From the NCBI GenBank assembly GCA_023078685.1, contig JALGAS010000002.1:1736001-1800000 (forward strand): DNA of 64,000 bases, given 5' to 3'. The notes under the pieces are model-generated. The model saw nothing but the letters and a program-made list of their open reading frames with translations. It made no database searches and had not been told where the DNA came from. This document shows, piece by piece, positions 1 to 11,709 of the stretch (its first letter is position 1; each line of letters starts with the position of its first letter). The DNA comes from Neopestalotiopsis rosae (taxonomy: Eukaryota; Ascomycota; Sordariomycetes; Amphisphaeriales; Sporocadaceae). The translations under genes and the position numbers were made by a program.

Positions 1-537
1 TAAAATACCGGAAAAAATTAAATTATTAATTATATCGGCTTTTTTTATAATTAATTTCCGATAAATTAAATAAATAATTAAATTTGCGTTTAGCTCGTAA
101 TTATAAAATATAAATCGAATTTTAGCGCGGTATTTAATAATTTATATTATACGATTTTTTAATTTTTTAGCTAATATAAAAAAAAAATAGCCGGTTAAAC
201 GCGTAATTATTTTACGCTATCGTTTTATTAATAATTTTAAAAATAATTTAAAATAATCGCACGCGTAAATAATAATCGAATTATTAATTTTTTTTTTCGT
301 TAATCGACCGGTTATAAATGCGTAACTTTTTAAAATTACTTATTTATTAATAGCTTTAAATAGGTTTTTTTTCGATAAATATTTATATTCGGGAAATAGG
401 CAATTATTAAAAAACGCAGCTATTATTATAATAATTATAAATGCCTTTAGCAAATAATAGCTATAAATAAGCAAATTAAAATTAATACCTAATAAAATAA
501 GCTATTTAAATGCCCGTATTTTAAGGATTACGTAACG
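1..537. repeat. AT-rich, RIP-degraded repeat block (runs off the left edge)
   Basis: This stretch is almost entirely A and T, rich in TpA and nearly without CpA; the remaining C is mostly in CG, CC or CT. That is the pattern RIP leaves on repeated DNA in filamentous ascomycetes. No open frame survives. Composition switches sharply to normal after about 540-600, next to two copies of a perfect 16-bp palindrome. The original element cannot be named; it looks like the block at 31762-35875 in composition only. Confidence 0.75.
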
Positions 538-579
538 GCACGGGGCCCCGTGCCAAATTAACCGCACGGGGCCCCGTGC
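538..579. repeat. Two copies of a 16-bp perfect palindrome at the repeat edge
   Basis: GCACGGGGCCCCGTGC occurs at 538-553 and again at 564-579, each self-complementary, 10 bases apart. They sit exactly where RIP-degraded DNA gives way to normal DNA, so they may be subterminal parts of an element that continues to the left. Function unknown. Confidence 0.6.
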
Positions 580-1386
580 GCGTATTGGGAGCCTTCCGAG
601 ATGTGTGAGACTTCGCCCGAGTATAATATCTCTCTATATATTCCGTCACCCCCAAATAACTGCGGCACGGAAATACCCAGATGCATGCTTGGGTTTACCG
701 AAGGATTCTGTGTGGTGCAGCACCCAGGTTTGCCAGGTTACTCAGCAGTCTAAATTTGGTCATTTTGACCAATTATAATCCCTCGTGAGAAAGATGTTCT
801 GATTTCAGTGGAGTATAGAGACTGGGGCCTCTAGTGGCTGGAATTTGGAGCACTGGAAACATTGGCAGTTTAGCGGCTCGTGCAATAGCCCTGTATGCCC
901 TGTGACTCAGGGGATAAGCCCAAATAAGCCTTGATCTAACCAAGTCCATAACGAGTCCCGAGCCATTGTCTGTCAAGCGTAAACCTTGTTGTCAGTTCAG
1001 GAACGCAAGCCGACAAAGATGATCCAATTGTGTACAATTCGTGTATTCCCGACTCATGATATCCAAAGGAATCATGGAAAGCACATGGACGTACGTCACA
1101 GGCGTGAAGTATTACCATTTATGGAATCAAAGACTGCCGTCGCATATTACCTGAGTCTAAGCACCATGCATCGTTAATACAAAAGTCTCCAGTAATGTCC
1201 CGGACCGCTGGATCATGCTAATCCAGGAAGTCCAGGCCGATGTCACTAAGAAGACTGATACCCCCGGCATGCAAGAATTGATTTAGACACGCGATTACGC
1301 AATTATTTCCGGATATCTATGTTTGAGTTCCCCTTCAGCTTGGTATCTTAATTCAAATAATTACAATAAACACTCCAAGTTCTATC
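580..1386. other. Non-coding stretch, no gene seen
   Basis: Normal base composition. Open frames here are short, overlap on both strands and resemble nothing I know. The last part is probably the 3' flank of the minus-strand LtrA-family gene. Confidence 0.5.
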
Positions 1387-3716
1387 TCAATTCTTGAACG
1401 GAGAGCCCGCCGGCGCCTGATCGTCCAATCGCCCGTACCCATTATGATACATGGTATCGGACGCCGGGTATAACACGTGGGCATCGTTGCCCCGTCCATT
1501 GCCCCATCTGTATGGGTCATATCCCTGGTAATCATACGCATTGGTCTGCTCCGGCCCGACCTCCCGCACTTGGGTTTGAGACCTGTAGGCCTCGTACTGG
1601 TTAGCCATCGTCGCCTTGTTGGGCCTGGTTGAGCCCCGCCTGCCACAGAAGAGCTGCGGCAGTGGGTACGGGAAGTGTGTCAATAGTAAGACGACGAAGA
1701 AGACGATACAAATGGTGGGCAGCAGCCATGGCGTCAGGAGGTAGTTGAGGGATCGCTCCGTGTTCTTGGAAATGAGCTCTACGAGGGCAAGGCCGAGGCC
1801 CATGAGCCCAAAGAGCGTGGTGCGAGCAATGATGAATGGCGTCCAGGGCTGCTTGCGGCCGACGGTGTACATGAATGTCATCAACATCAAGACAAGACCG
1901 GCCGTGACATAGGCGTATTGGAATACCGTGTACCAGCGGTCGTTAATATCATTGTTGGCCACCCATTGCATGTAAGCTGGGTCTGTCTCTGCCATGTCCT
2001 GGAAAGGATCAATATTGAAGTTCACAAACAAGGAGTTCGTGACCGTGATGAGTAGCTCTTGCAGATCATTCACCCATCTTTCCAGAAGCTCGGGATATGC
2101 ATCTTGAGACGGACGGTCCCAGAATTCTTGCGGCAAAGTTTTGATATCATTCAGAAGCCAGTCGACTCGCTCGGTCGTCAGAGTATATGTCGGGTAATAC
2201 ACAGAGAAGATGCTCTGGACGGTGGAGTTCAAATCGTTGGTCACGAGCTCGCTGGTAATGTAGACGTCACCCTCGCTGAGACGGGTAAGGAGCGTTTCGA
2301 ATTGGTAGTCTGCGTCATTCATGACTTCGTTCTGTTCATGGATTAGCTCAGCTCATCGATTATGATAGAGCTTGTTCGGGTCACTTACGACTTTCCACCA
2401 GATCATGAATTGAGTGGCACCCTCCATGAACAGGAGGAGAGCCACGTGAAATGGAAAATGGAGGATACTCCATCCAAGCTGTCGCCAGCCCTTGAGATGG
2501 TGGTGCTCCATCCAATCAAAGTATATCATAAAAAAGACATACATGAGCGCAATAGCGGAAATCAGCACTCCGATGGTTGCGCTCGCTGACGATGAATGTT
2601 AGCACAATGATAGCAATAATATGGGCTGGGGATGAACTCACTCCACCCGGCAGCATTCTTGACGATGAGTACAATATTCTTAGCAATGCTGGTCACGCCA
2701 GCGCCAAGAATAATGACAGTCAGAACCGTCATTCTCTCGGTCAGGTGGGTCTTGGAAAAGGTGAGGACTCTGTAGTATTTTGCCAACCCCAACTGGATGA
2801 TGGCCTCGCATGCTGACACAATGTACCACACAATGTAGACACGGCTGTTCTTGTCGGAGTGGAATCGGAATCGGACGCCAAGGAAAATCATGGCCGAAAC
2901 AAAGTGGACAGCTCCGGCAATGGCAACCGGGAGCTTTCCCTGCTTGAAGTGACGAATGTGCCAGATGATGGTACAGTATTGGAAAAGAAGTATGAGTCTC
3001 GAGAACATGAGAATCAATGATAATGTTTGGAACGACCACTGATCCTGCTCGGACGGGTCGAAGTTTGAAACAACAATGCTGAAGCCGACCATGACGCCCA
3101 AATGTGCTGTCCTGATGATGCGTTCAAAAATACTGTCGGTGACGAATCGTACGTCGAACATGCCGACGAGGAACCATGTGAACCAGAGGATACTATGTAA
3201 TAACCCATGTAAGCAAAGGGTCCCATCCAGTCTTCTCCACCCTGGAATACTTACCTCAAATAACCGACATAAGCGTACAGATCTGTCTCTTGACTGACAC
3301 TTTTTGACTATACCAAAATGTCAGTAAATTCCCATTGACATTGAAGAGGCTTGAGAAGAGACTCACTGACGAGAAAACCTCCAGGTTTGCAACAAACCAC
3401 AAGTCGTAAAAGAGCTATACTCATCAGTCCTGATCCAACACAATTCCGCTCACAAGTAACACACCTCGTAATTTGTCGAGTTGGAGTGCTTGATAAACTC
3501 TGGACAGTCATGATTGTCCTTGTAGCGGTGACCAAGCCTCTCAACATCCGCCTGTAGTTGCGACTCGAGGCCTACGGCTTCAACTCTTTCGTGCCCTGCC
3601 CTTTCACTGAGACCAGTCGCGACCGGGCTCGAAATGAAACGAAGATTACTGTCTCTTCGCGAGATCTCTTGTTCTGGTACCTGCTCCATGGCAGTCGTGT
3701 ACTCGTTTTTCGTCAT
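1387..3716 (-). CDS. LtrA-family (low temperature requirement A) multispanning membrane protein
   Basis: Six exons by GT-AG matching: 3716-3465, 3414-3367, 3307-3255, 3192-2642, 2585-2389 and 2331-1387, giving 681 residues with all phases consistent. After a polar N-terminus of about 80 residues comes the family hallmark, an acidic residue followed by LFYDLWFVANL at about residues 85-95, then W(F)TWFLVGMFDVRF and a run of some ten hydrophobic segments. The C-terminal 90 residues are polar and rich in Tyr and Asn. Fungal LtrA-like proteins are of similar length; their function is not established, though bacterial LtrA mutants are cold sensitive. The ATG at 3716 is the first in frame; the frame also runs upstream to a TTG at 3743. 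Two small exons (48 and 53 bp) are supported by the motif they rebuild. It stands alone, with about 2 kb of empty DNA upstream. Confidence 0.85.
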
Positions 3717-5783
3717 GGTCACGTCCGTTTGCTGCCTGGCCAAGAGTTTTTCGGATATCGCGAGACAAACGATTGGTTCCCGACAAAGAAGGAGAAGAAG
3801 TCGTCAAATCCCCCAAAAGTGTCCACCCTCGGAGAAAAACAGACAGACGCCAGCGGCGGAATGAGCAAGACGGAAAGGAAAGAAGGCACGCCGACCACCT
3901 CTTGATGAATGGGGGCCATGGCCCTATCTATAAGGCTACTCGCCTCCCCTCTCACCCCCGGTAGCCTTGCGATGGTATTCGGAATCTATTTGCCGACCAC
4001 AATAACCACATTTGGGGCCTGGGCCACTAACGAGAATCGAAGGATTCGAACCCGCGAAAGCGGTCATGGTGAGATCTTTCCAATTGTGTGCAAGCGGTAG
4101 ACAATGCCAAGAGCCTCTTCAGCGGGTCCCTGGTATACTTCCATGGTGCATGATTGGCCGTGTCACACAGAGGCTGAACTACTTTCAGCCAAGGGGCTCA
4201 GCTAGGACCTGGGGATCTTCCAGACCTCGACTCTTTCTTGCCCTGTCAATGGGCTTTTGAGTTTCTATTTTGGGGGCCAACGCGGAAAGGTTTTGGGCAT
4301 TGGTGACTTTTGGGCCTACGGTGCTCGTGCACTGGAACTTTTGACCTGATGTTGGGGTATGAAGGGTTCAACCATTATTGAGTAGAATCCGTCATGGAAG
4401 CGCCCCTTCGTTTATCAAGATGGTGATGGCAATTGCTAGGTAAAGCAACAATCATATACTGCTCTTTCATACTCTGTATTCTCCTGATAGATAAAAATCA
4501 CGATCAAGTTTCTCTTCTGTCACATCCAGGAGACAACATTAAATCCTTCATCACAATGGTAGCTTCAGAAATCCCAGTAATTGATAGCACCACTTTCAAC
4601 GCCAAGTGCTGACATTCTAATTTGCACCCTTGCCAAAAACAGTGTAGCCAGTCATCTAGGGGGGGGTCACCCACGATAATGTGAGAATGGGACAGTAGCA
4701 CAATGCATTCATCCTAGAGAATACCAAAAAGCAAAAGAGAGGCGGCAGATTTCAAGACCGTGCCAGGAAGGATTTTCCATCCATAGAAACAAATCCCAGG
4801 GAGCTGGGATGTGGAGAGATTCCCAACATTCGATATGATCGAGACCCCTGCTCTCCACGCTTTCAGCCTCTAAATAAGACTCTACTGGTGGGTTGTCACT
4901 AAAAATAACTTCTGGGTAGGACTCGGGTGTCTTGGACCTGACCAAAACACTCAACATCGGGCATGGCTCTTGCTACGCCTATATTTGATTCGACAGAGTT
5001 GATTTGTTGTCTTGCAACTATTTTCCTGCGAACACTCTCTATTTGAAAGGCGTTTTGAGGTCTTTCATCTTAGCACGGTAGGCAGTGCTTGTCGTTCTGC
5101 AACCCCGGAATTGACAAGGAACCGTAGGGATGAGTGTTGCGTCGAGCTTCACCACGATAGAACCACTTTAGATGAAGTGAAGAGGTAAAACCGCGACAGT
5201 TCTTCACCGACGTTTAACAGAGATCAACAGTTTTGAAAAAATCTGCGTGTTAGTAAAATAGTACCAGGTGATCACTACCAACGCATCATTTATGCTTCGC
5301 GATTAACACGTGGGTCCCACGATCCCGCTTCCATGGCTCTAGCCTCAAGATCCAATCGTAGGATTCTAATCCCTGGTTATCACATAGCTCTCTGCTCCGT
5401 AAATGGAGGCAAATGTCGAAAAGGACTCTGAATGTTGTCAATGCGATAGGCTCTGTGGTGTAGATCCCACAATGAGCTGAGATTGAAGGCTCCTAGTCAC
5501 CATTCCCTGAACACTGTCGGCATGATCTGCATGTAATAGTTGGGCGTCTCTCATCGAGGCATAACAAGTATTAAGCAAGCAACCATCACCTAGCTATGCC
5601 CCCGATCTCGGAACACATGTTGCAAAGTTTGCACCAATTGTAGGTAGTAATTTACATCAATTCAATGGACTCCGTTCTATCCAATTGGAGCGCAAATGGC
5701 GGAGCGCAAATGGAACGTGACCACACATGCGCCTACACACCATGAAGTATATCATCGCTAATGCAGAAAATCGTCCTAGATAT
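3717..5783. other. 2.1-kb intergenic region, no gene seen
   Basis: It lies between the start of the LtrA-family gene (-) and the end of the acyl-CoA dehydrogenase gene (-), so it holds the LtrA promoter. Open frames are short and unconvincing. A T-arm-like stretch at 4031-4060 on the minus strand resembles a tRNA 3' half, but no matching 5' acceptor strand is found. Confidence 0.5.
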
Positions 5784-7246
5784 TTACGAAGTGTACTGCT
5801 TCTGCAGCAACTTGGCAATCGTGTTGAGCCTGTGAATAGTTAGCAATTGATTCTTCACCAATGTTGTGTCGCGAATATTGGTAGGTTACTTACTGAATGT
5901 TGCTCGTTCCCTCGTAGATGGCACCAATCTTGCTGTCTCTCCAGAACTTCTCAGCAAGACCCTCTCTCACGAAGCCCATGCCGCCCATCCACTCAATTGC
6001 CAGACCGGACACCTTGCCCGCGACTTGCGACGCATAAAGCTTGGCCATGGCAGCGTCCTGGACAAAGTCTTGTCCAGCCTCCTTCTTCCTGGCAGCATTG
6101 TAGACCAGCGCTCTAGCGGCCGCAATCTCCACGTAGCACTGCGCGATCTGGTGCTGCATGCCCTGGAACTCACCGACGAGCTGGCCGAACTGCTTTCGGT
6201 CGTTCCAGACGTACTTGACGGCGTTCTCAAAGGCGCCCAGGGCGAGACCAGTCATTTGGGCGGCAATGCCGATGCGGCCCTCGTTCAAGATGCCAATAGC
6301 ATACTTGTATCCCTCGCCCTCCTTTCCGAGCAGGTTGTCGTGAGGAATCTCGACGTCGTCAAAGTTGATTACACAGGTGCTGCTGGCCTTGATACCGAGC
6401 TTCTTCTCCTTCTTGGCAATGCTGAAGCCCTTGGTGTCCTTCTCGACAATGAAGGCGCTGATTCCCTTGTAGCCCTTGCTGGGGTCAAGGTTGGCAAAAA
6501 CGATGAAGAAGTCGGCCTCCATGCTGTTGGTAATCCACATCTTGCTACCGCTGATCTTGTAGCCGTCCGCAGTCTTGACTGCCTTGGTGGAAAGGGCAAA
6601 GGCGTCGGATCCCGAGACGGGTTCCGACAGACAGAATGATCCAACGGTGTTGGTGGCGAGCTTTGGCAAGAATCTCTTCTTGATGTCGGTGCTGCCCCAT
6701 CGGATAATGGCCGTGTTCACCAGCGTGTTGTGCACATCAACCATGACGGACACGGACGGGTCCACTCTCGCCAATTCCTCAATACCGACAATGGCCGAAG
6801 TGAAGTTCATGCCAGCACCGCCGAACTCCTCGGGAATCTCGACACCCATGAGACCCTGCTCAAAGAGCTGTTCTACCAGCGACGGGTCCATGGCCTCTGC
6901 CTCGTCCATGTCGCGGACTTTGGGCAATATCACGTCATTGGCGAACTTTTGCACGGCCTCTTGCATGGCTGCCTCTGTCTCGGAAAGGTGCATGATGGGC
7001 GTGGGCGGGATGTCGGAGATGTCCATGAGCCGACGAGGTGTGGACGAAAGGCATCGTAGTCTGTACTCATATCGTTAGTGCGTTCTATACACAAGATCGT
7101 GTTTACAGCATTGCCACATACTGTTGAGGGGCATTGATTGATCTGACGGCGCTCTGTACTCTCGGAGAAGAAGAGGCAGAGGCTCTGGTCATGACAGTCA
7201 GACTCTGCCGCAGCGCGGGACGGAGAGTTCTGGCGATCGCAGACAT
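5784..7246 (-). CDS. Mitochondrial short/branched-chain-type acyl-CoA dehydrogenase
   Basis: Three exons: 7246-7122, 7060-5894 and 5829-5784; 445 residues, near the usual length for the mitochondrial enzymes. It is predicted to oxidise an acyl-CoA to the trans-2-enoyl-CoA with FAD and hand electrons to ETF, in the matrix, probably in branched-chain amino acid or short-chain fatty acid breakdown. Exon 1 and the start of exon 2 encode an Arg/Ser-rich presequence without acidic residues, with RCLSS near a likely cleavage point at about residue 45. The core has the N-terminal helical domain, the flavin-contact stretch FCLSEPVSGSDA, WITN, and the C-terminal AIYEGTSNIQ, whose Glu is the catalytic base in this family. 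The last exon encodes only 15 residues. Starting at the exon-2 Met would drop the presequence, so I chose the exon-1 ATG. Exact substrate is inferred from family resemblance (ACADSB-like). Confidence 0.92.
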
Positions 7247-8026
7247 GTTGATCTGAGAGTAAGCGCGAGCGTTTTGGAGTGTGAGGACAATAGAAAACGA
7301 ATATGCGAAGGACAGACGACGCAGGACACGGAGCTAGATGGGTATAATATTCTGAGGTAATCGTGATCTAGCGAGCAAACTTGTCAAATGAAGAAATCAG
7401 GACAGAAATAATAAAGGAGTAAAACCCCAGGTTTTGACCATCAATGGCTCGGAAACAAATCTAAAGTATCGCCTCGTTTCCCCAGACAGGCGGCGCCTCT
7501 CCATATCCTTCTAACCGCATGCCAACCGCATGCCACGGAGAGCTTACCCCAAGCCGAGGGAAACCGTGGGGCCAACCATGGCTATCTTGACTCGTGGGGT
7601 TCATCAGTGCGGAATTGAGCAGAGTTTCTGAGGTCATAACCTTGCAAGGCCCCGTCGGCGAGAGCCGTTGGATGATTTTGTCAACTGGCGACGGGACGCC
7701 TAAGGGAGTTCAAGGACTGGCATTGGCTTGGCTTTTGCTACCAACCGTGGCATGTGATGAAAGAGAAACGGGGACCTTGATCCCCCCAGTCCCAGAGCGC
7801 GGAACAAGTCTGCCACCGACCCATCAGTCAGCCAGTCCAGCACTAAACTCCACTGAGATTCAAATGGCCCGTGCGCGAAAACGCAGCAACGCCAAGCCAA
7901 GCCTTGTACCTGCGACCGCCAAAAAAGATATCGCGATTGGGGAGCTGCGTCGCTGAAGATTGGCAAGCCTAGGTACAATTGCCATCACCCGCCATCCAAT
8001 CCACACAGTCCCGACTTGCATCAGTC
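7247..8026. promoter_or_regulatory. Divergent promoter region between two mitochondrial-protein genes
   Basis: This 780-bp gap separates the divergent starts of the acyl-CoA dehydrogenase (-) and uS12m (+) genes, both with mitochondrial presequences. No specific binding site is assigned. Open frames inside it are short and overlapping. Confidence 0.5.
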
Positions 8027-8797
8027 ATGTCGGCCCCAATCCTCAGATACCTCATGCCGTCGCTGGCTCGGCGGCCGGCTGTTGCCTCAGTCCCAGTCAG
8101 AGCTACCTGGTCCTCGATACCGCGATCTTTCTCGACGACTCCTTCGCCGCAAGCGACATTGAACCAGGTTATGAAGGTATGGCATCTCCTGACCAAGATC
8201 GAGCGACCGAATAGAATACATAGTCCCCAAGCGAACTACATCTAACAAAACTGTTTCAACAGAAAATCCGAACTGGCAAGCGCGCTCGCCACGCCGTCTC
8301 GCCTGCCCTCGCCGATACGCAGTGCCCGCAGCAAAAGGGTGTCTGCCTCAAAGTCGGTATTCAAAGGCCCAAGAAGCCCAATTCCGGAGAGCGTAAGACT
8401 GCTCGTGTGCGTCTCAGCTCTGGCCGCCATATCACGGCCTACATTCCCGGCGAGGGCCACAACATTCAGCAGCACAGTGTCGTGCTTGTCCGCGGCGGAC
8501 GCAGTCAGGATTGTCCCGGTGTGCGGTATCACTTGGTGAGAGGCGCTTTGGATTTGGTAAGTCTATGGAACAGCATTTCCTTACTACAGGACAAGTCAGG
8601 CCTGGAATCTTATCGCAGGAAACGGCCTCAGGCTATTCCCCCCTGACTGTCCAGATATGATACACTCATAGACATCCAGACCCTGCTCTTCTAGAGTATC
8701 TTACTAACAATATGTTCAGGGTGGTGTTGCCAACAGAATGTCAAGTCGCAGCAAGTACGGAACCAAGAAGCCCAAGAAGGCTTCAGTCGGAGCATAA
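8027..8797 (+). CDS. Mitochondrial ribosomal protein uS12m (MRPS12)
   Basis: Three exons: 8027-8176, 8263-8556 and 8720-8797; 173 residues. It is the small-subunit protein at the decoding centre of the mitochondrial ribosome. Exon 1 encodes an Arg-rich presequence followed by LNQVMK, where the S12 fold begins. Exon 2 carries the family signature [17 protein letters not shown] and the loop [18 protein letters not shown] followed by a [14 protein letters not shown] stretch, close to bacterial S12. Exon 3 ends with [11 protein letters not shown] plus a short tail. The region matching bacterial S12 is nearly full length, so the gene looks intact. The ATG at 8027 is preferred because it opens directly into the presequence; an in-frame upstream ATG at 7979 adds 16 residues. 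Confidence 0.95.
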
Positions 8798-9871
8798 TTG
8801 AGTTAGAGCGACAAGCGGCATGGATAAATAAAGTTGGGTATCTCATGAGAAAGGGCTTCGAGACAAAAGATACCTACTTGTTCGAGATCACGGGTATTGA
8901 TGTCATATTGTACCAAAATACTGTAGTATAACAAAATATACAAACCACCTGCTTCAAGTATAATCTGGGGTCGAATATGTGGCATAAGTGCATCATTCTT
9001 CCTTGCACGGTTGGACCGGGTCAAAACCATGAAATAATGTCTATTACAAGCGTGGGACTGTAACCTTTTCCCCAGGCGGGAATATGATCAGAAAGCCGGT
9101 TGTGGAGGATTCTTGTCACGTATGCATAACAGCAGATCGTGCTATGATATATCAAGATGAGTCTGTTGAGCTCTCGTCAGACATCCTAATCTAGTAGGAA
9201 TAATGACACTTTTCTAGTCCATACCACGCATATCGCATTCTATGGCCACCTTCTCCCTAAAGGTATTGACACGCAGGCTACTCGTGCTGTCAGAAGTCAC
9301 AATACCATTAAACGACACAAAGACACTGCATAGCCGCTGTTTCTCGCATTGTACTAAGCGGCTATGTTTATCTACCTACCTACTTATGAAGAAAAACCAT
9401 TGTCAACCGAAGTGTTTTATGATCCATACATGAATCAAGAAAGCTGTGGAACTTTTCCATGGCTTATAATTTCTGTTTCGCTTCAATTCCAAAAAATGAA
9501 CAAGATGTCGCAAATTCCTGGGCGACATGTATGGTGTTCACTTTCGTGGTAGTACGCTTGAAATATGCAGTGCATAGGTATTATGGTTGCTTGAGGACAG
9601 GGGCACAGGCTGTGCTTAGTTCAAGCTAGTCCCCCAGCAGCATAGTCCAGGCACTCCTTTGGGACCCCGGGACGGCTCCCATTGATTGATTAGCAGGTAC
9701 CTTAACTTACCAGGTAGCCTGTATGGGGTGCATCAATCATTCTGACAAATACGGGTTCCCATTCCCGTCGCCAAATGTGAGGACAGCACTTTGAGGCACC
9801 GTCGCCTCTTGCAAAACCATACCAACACTCCTACATCTCTATAAGATTCGACTTTTGGCACATCCGTCGCC
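8798..9871. other. Intergenic region, no gene seen
   Basis: It runs from the uS12m 3' end to the start of the GPI8 gene, both on the plus strand. It holds the GPI8 promoter; no convincing reading frame is present on either strand. Confidence 0.5.
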
Positions 9872-11112
9872 ATGAAGATCGCAAACGTCCTCCAACTACC
9901 GCTGCTGCTGGCCTCGAGCCTGCTGGCCCCTGTGTCCGCGGAACACACCAGCAACTGGGCGGTTCTCGTCGGGACGTCACGATTCTGGTTCAACTACCGG
10001 CACCTTGCCAATGTGCTGTCCATGTACCGGACGGTCAAGCGGTTGGGAATCCCAGATTCCCAGATCATCCTTATGCTGCCCGACGACATGGCCTGCAACC
10101 CGCGCAATGCCTTCCCCGGCACCGTCTACAGTAACGCCGATCGAGCCGTTGACTTGTATGGCGACAATATCGAGGTGGATTACAGAGGATACGAGGTCAC
10201 GGTCGAGAACTTTATACGGCTATTGACTGACCGCGTCGGTGACGAGATGCCCAGGAGTAAGAGGCTGTTGACCGACGATCGGAGTAACATCTTTGTGTAC
10301 ATGACGGGGCATGGCGGCAACGAGTTCCTGAAGTTCCAGGATGCCGAAGAGATTGGCGCGTTTGATCTGGCTGATGCCTTTGAGCAAATGTGGGAGAAGA
10401 GAAGGTATGAAATTTCTCAAATATCGGGCAAAAACAGCAGTCGCGCCGGACGGTATGCTAACGTTGAACTTACAGATACCACGAGATCTTGTTCATGATC
10501 GACACGTGCCAGGCCAACACCATGTACAGCAAGCTCTACTCGCCCAATATCATTGCCACGGGATCTTCCGAGTTGGATCAGTCGTCATACTCACACCATG
10601 CCGACAACGATGTCGGCGTGGCCGTCATCGACCGCTATACATACTACAATTTAGAGTTCCTCGAGTCCGAGGTCAAGGACCTGAGCAGCAAGAAGACCAT
10701 TGGCGACCTGTTTGACAGCTACAGCTACGAAAAGATTCACTCACATGCAGGCGTACGTTACGACCTGTTCAAAGATGGGCCAGATGCAGCACGTAGCCGA
10801 TTCTTGACGGACTTCTTTGGCAATGTGCAAAACGTCGAGATTGATGGTGCAAGGAACAGCACCGTCGATGACGATATGCTCGCCCTCAGCAGAACCATTG
10901 CCCAGCTTCGGGTGCTCGCAGATGAGCAAGAAGCTGCCGAGAAGAATGCCAGTGAACCAGTGAAAGCGGAAAAGAAATACGAAAGAAAGGTTCCCGCGGC
11001 CAAACCTCTAGATGACGGCAATTGGTGGACAAAGAAGCTGGTTGGTGCAACTGCTCTGGCTGGATGTAGTGCATTATGGGCTCTGGGCTCTTACTTGGAG
11101 AAGGCGAGGTAG
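9872..11112 (+). CDS. gpi8: GPI-anchor transamidase catalytic subunit GPI8/PIG-K
   Basis: Two exons: 9872-10404 and 10476-11112; 389 residues, the usual length. It is an ER-membrane cysteine protease of family C13 that cleaves the C-terminal signal of precursor proteins and joins them to a preformed GPI anchor, within the complex with Gaa1, PIG-S, PIG-T and PIG-U homologues. The N-terminus is a clear signal peptide ending near VSAEH (about residue 24), followed at once by [17 protein letters not shown], typical of the family. The catalytic dyad is visible: His in MTGHGGN (about residue 147) and Cys in IDTCQAN (about 189). A hydrophobic segment near the C-terminus ([13 protein letters not shown]) is the membrane anchor. 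The intron has a TGCTAAC branch site. An essential enzyme in yeasts, so expected to be expressed constitutively. Confidence 0.96.
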
Positions 11113-11709
11113 GAAGTTTAAGCAGTACCAGCCGCACTGTCAATGGAGCTTCAAGAGATATTGAATTATTAAAGATACCCAAAATATAATTAACTGACTG
11201 CCGCAAATCCTCGTGATTAATCAAGTGACATGTAAACATTTTCACAGCGTGCCTACATACACAGGTATTTGGTGCAATGCAGCGAGCCTCCCAATAGCCT
11301 GCCACACTGCTGTAGCTTTTAGTGGTTGGCGACAATACTAAATAATTTTTGGACTGCCCAGATAGACTTGCACTGTACTTCGAGACCACTAATCTTTCAC
11401 CTACTTCGCTCAATCTTCATTTTTAGGACCAGAATTCTGTTGTAAATATTCTTATTCGGTCTCTCGTTTGACTGACTTGAAGAGATCCAGAAATCAACAA
11501 TTACAGTCGCAATTTTTGGGCTTGTTTTCAGGTCGAGGTCAGCGTTCCCCACAGCGTTGCCTCGCTGCTGGCCCAGCTTGATCGTGAAGCTCGAAAAACA
11601 CGATAATGAAATCAAGATTTTCTGGCAGTCGCTTGTATTTTGGACACGTCGAATGATCTGGGATTCTTGATAGCCACAGGGCTCGCACCGCCAGTGGATA
11701 TAGGTCATA
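11113..11709. other. Intergenic region between two plus-strand genes
   Basis: This is the 3' flank of gpi8 and the promoter of the TFIIIC-subunit gene. The antisense frames here are short and look accidental. Confidence 0.45.

Noticed and set aside
4029..4110. Possible tRNA on the minus strand (GTTCGAATCC T-loop-like sequence)
   Set aside because: The T-stem has a mismatch, and no 5' acceptor strand pairing with the apparent 3' end (GATTCTC) is found within tRNA distance, even allowing an intron. At best a tRNA 3' fragment.
5866..7078. Long plus-strand frames over the acyl-CoA dehydrogenase
   Set aside because: They are antisense shadows of a clearly conserved coding sequence with strong codon bias.
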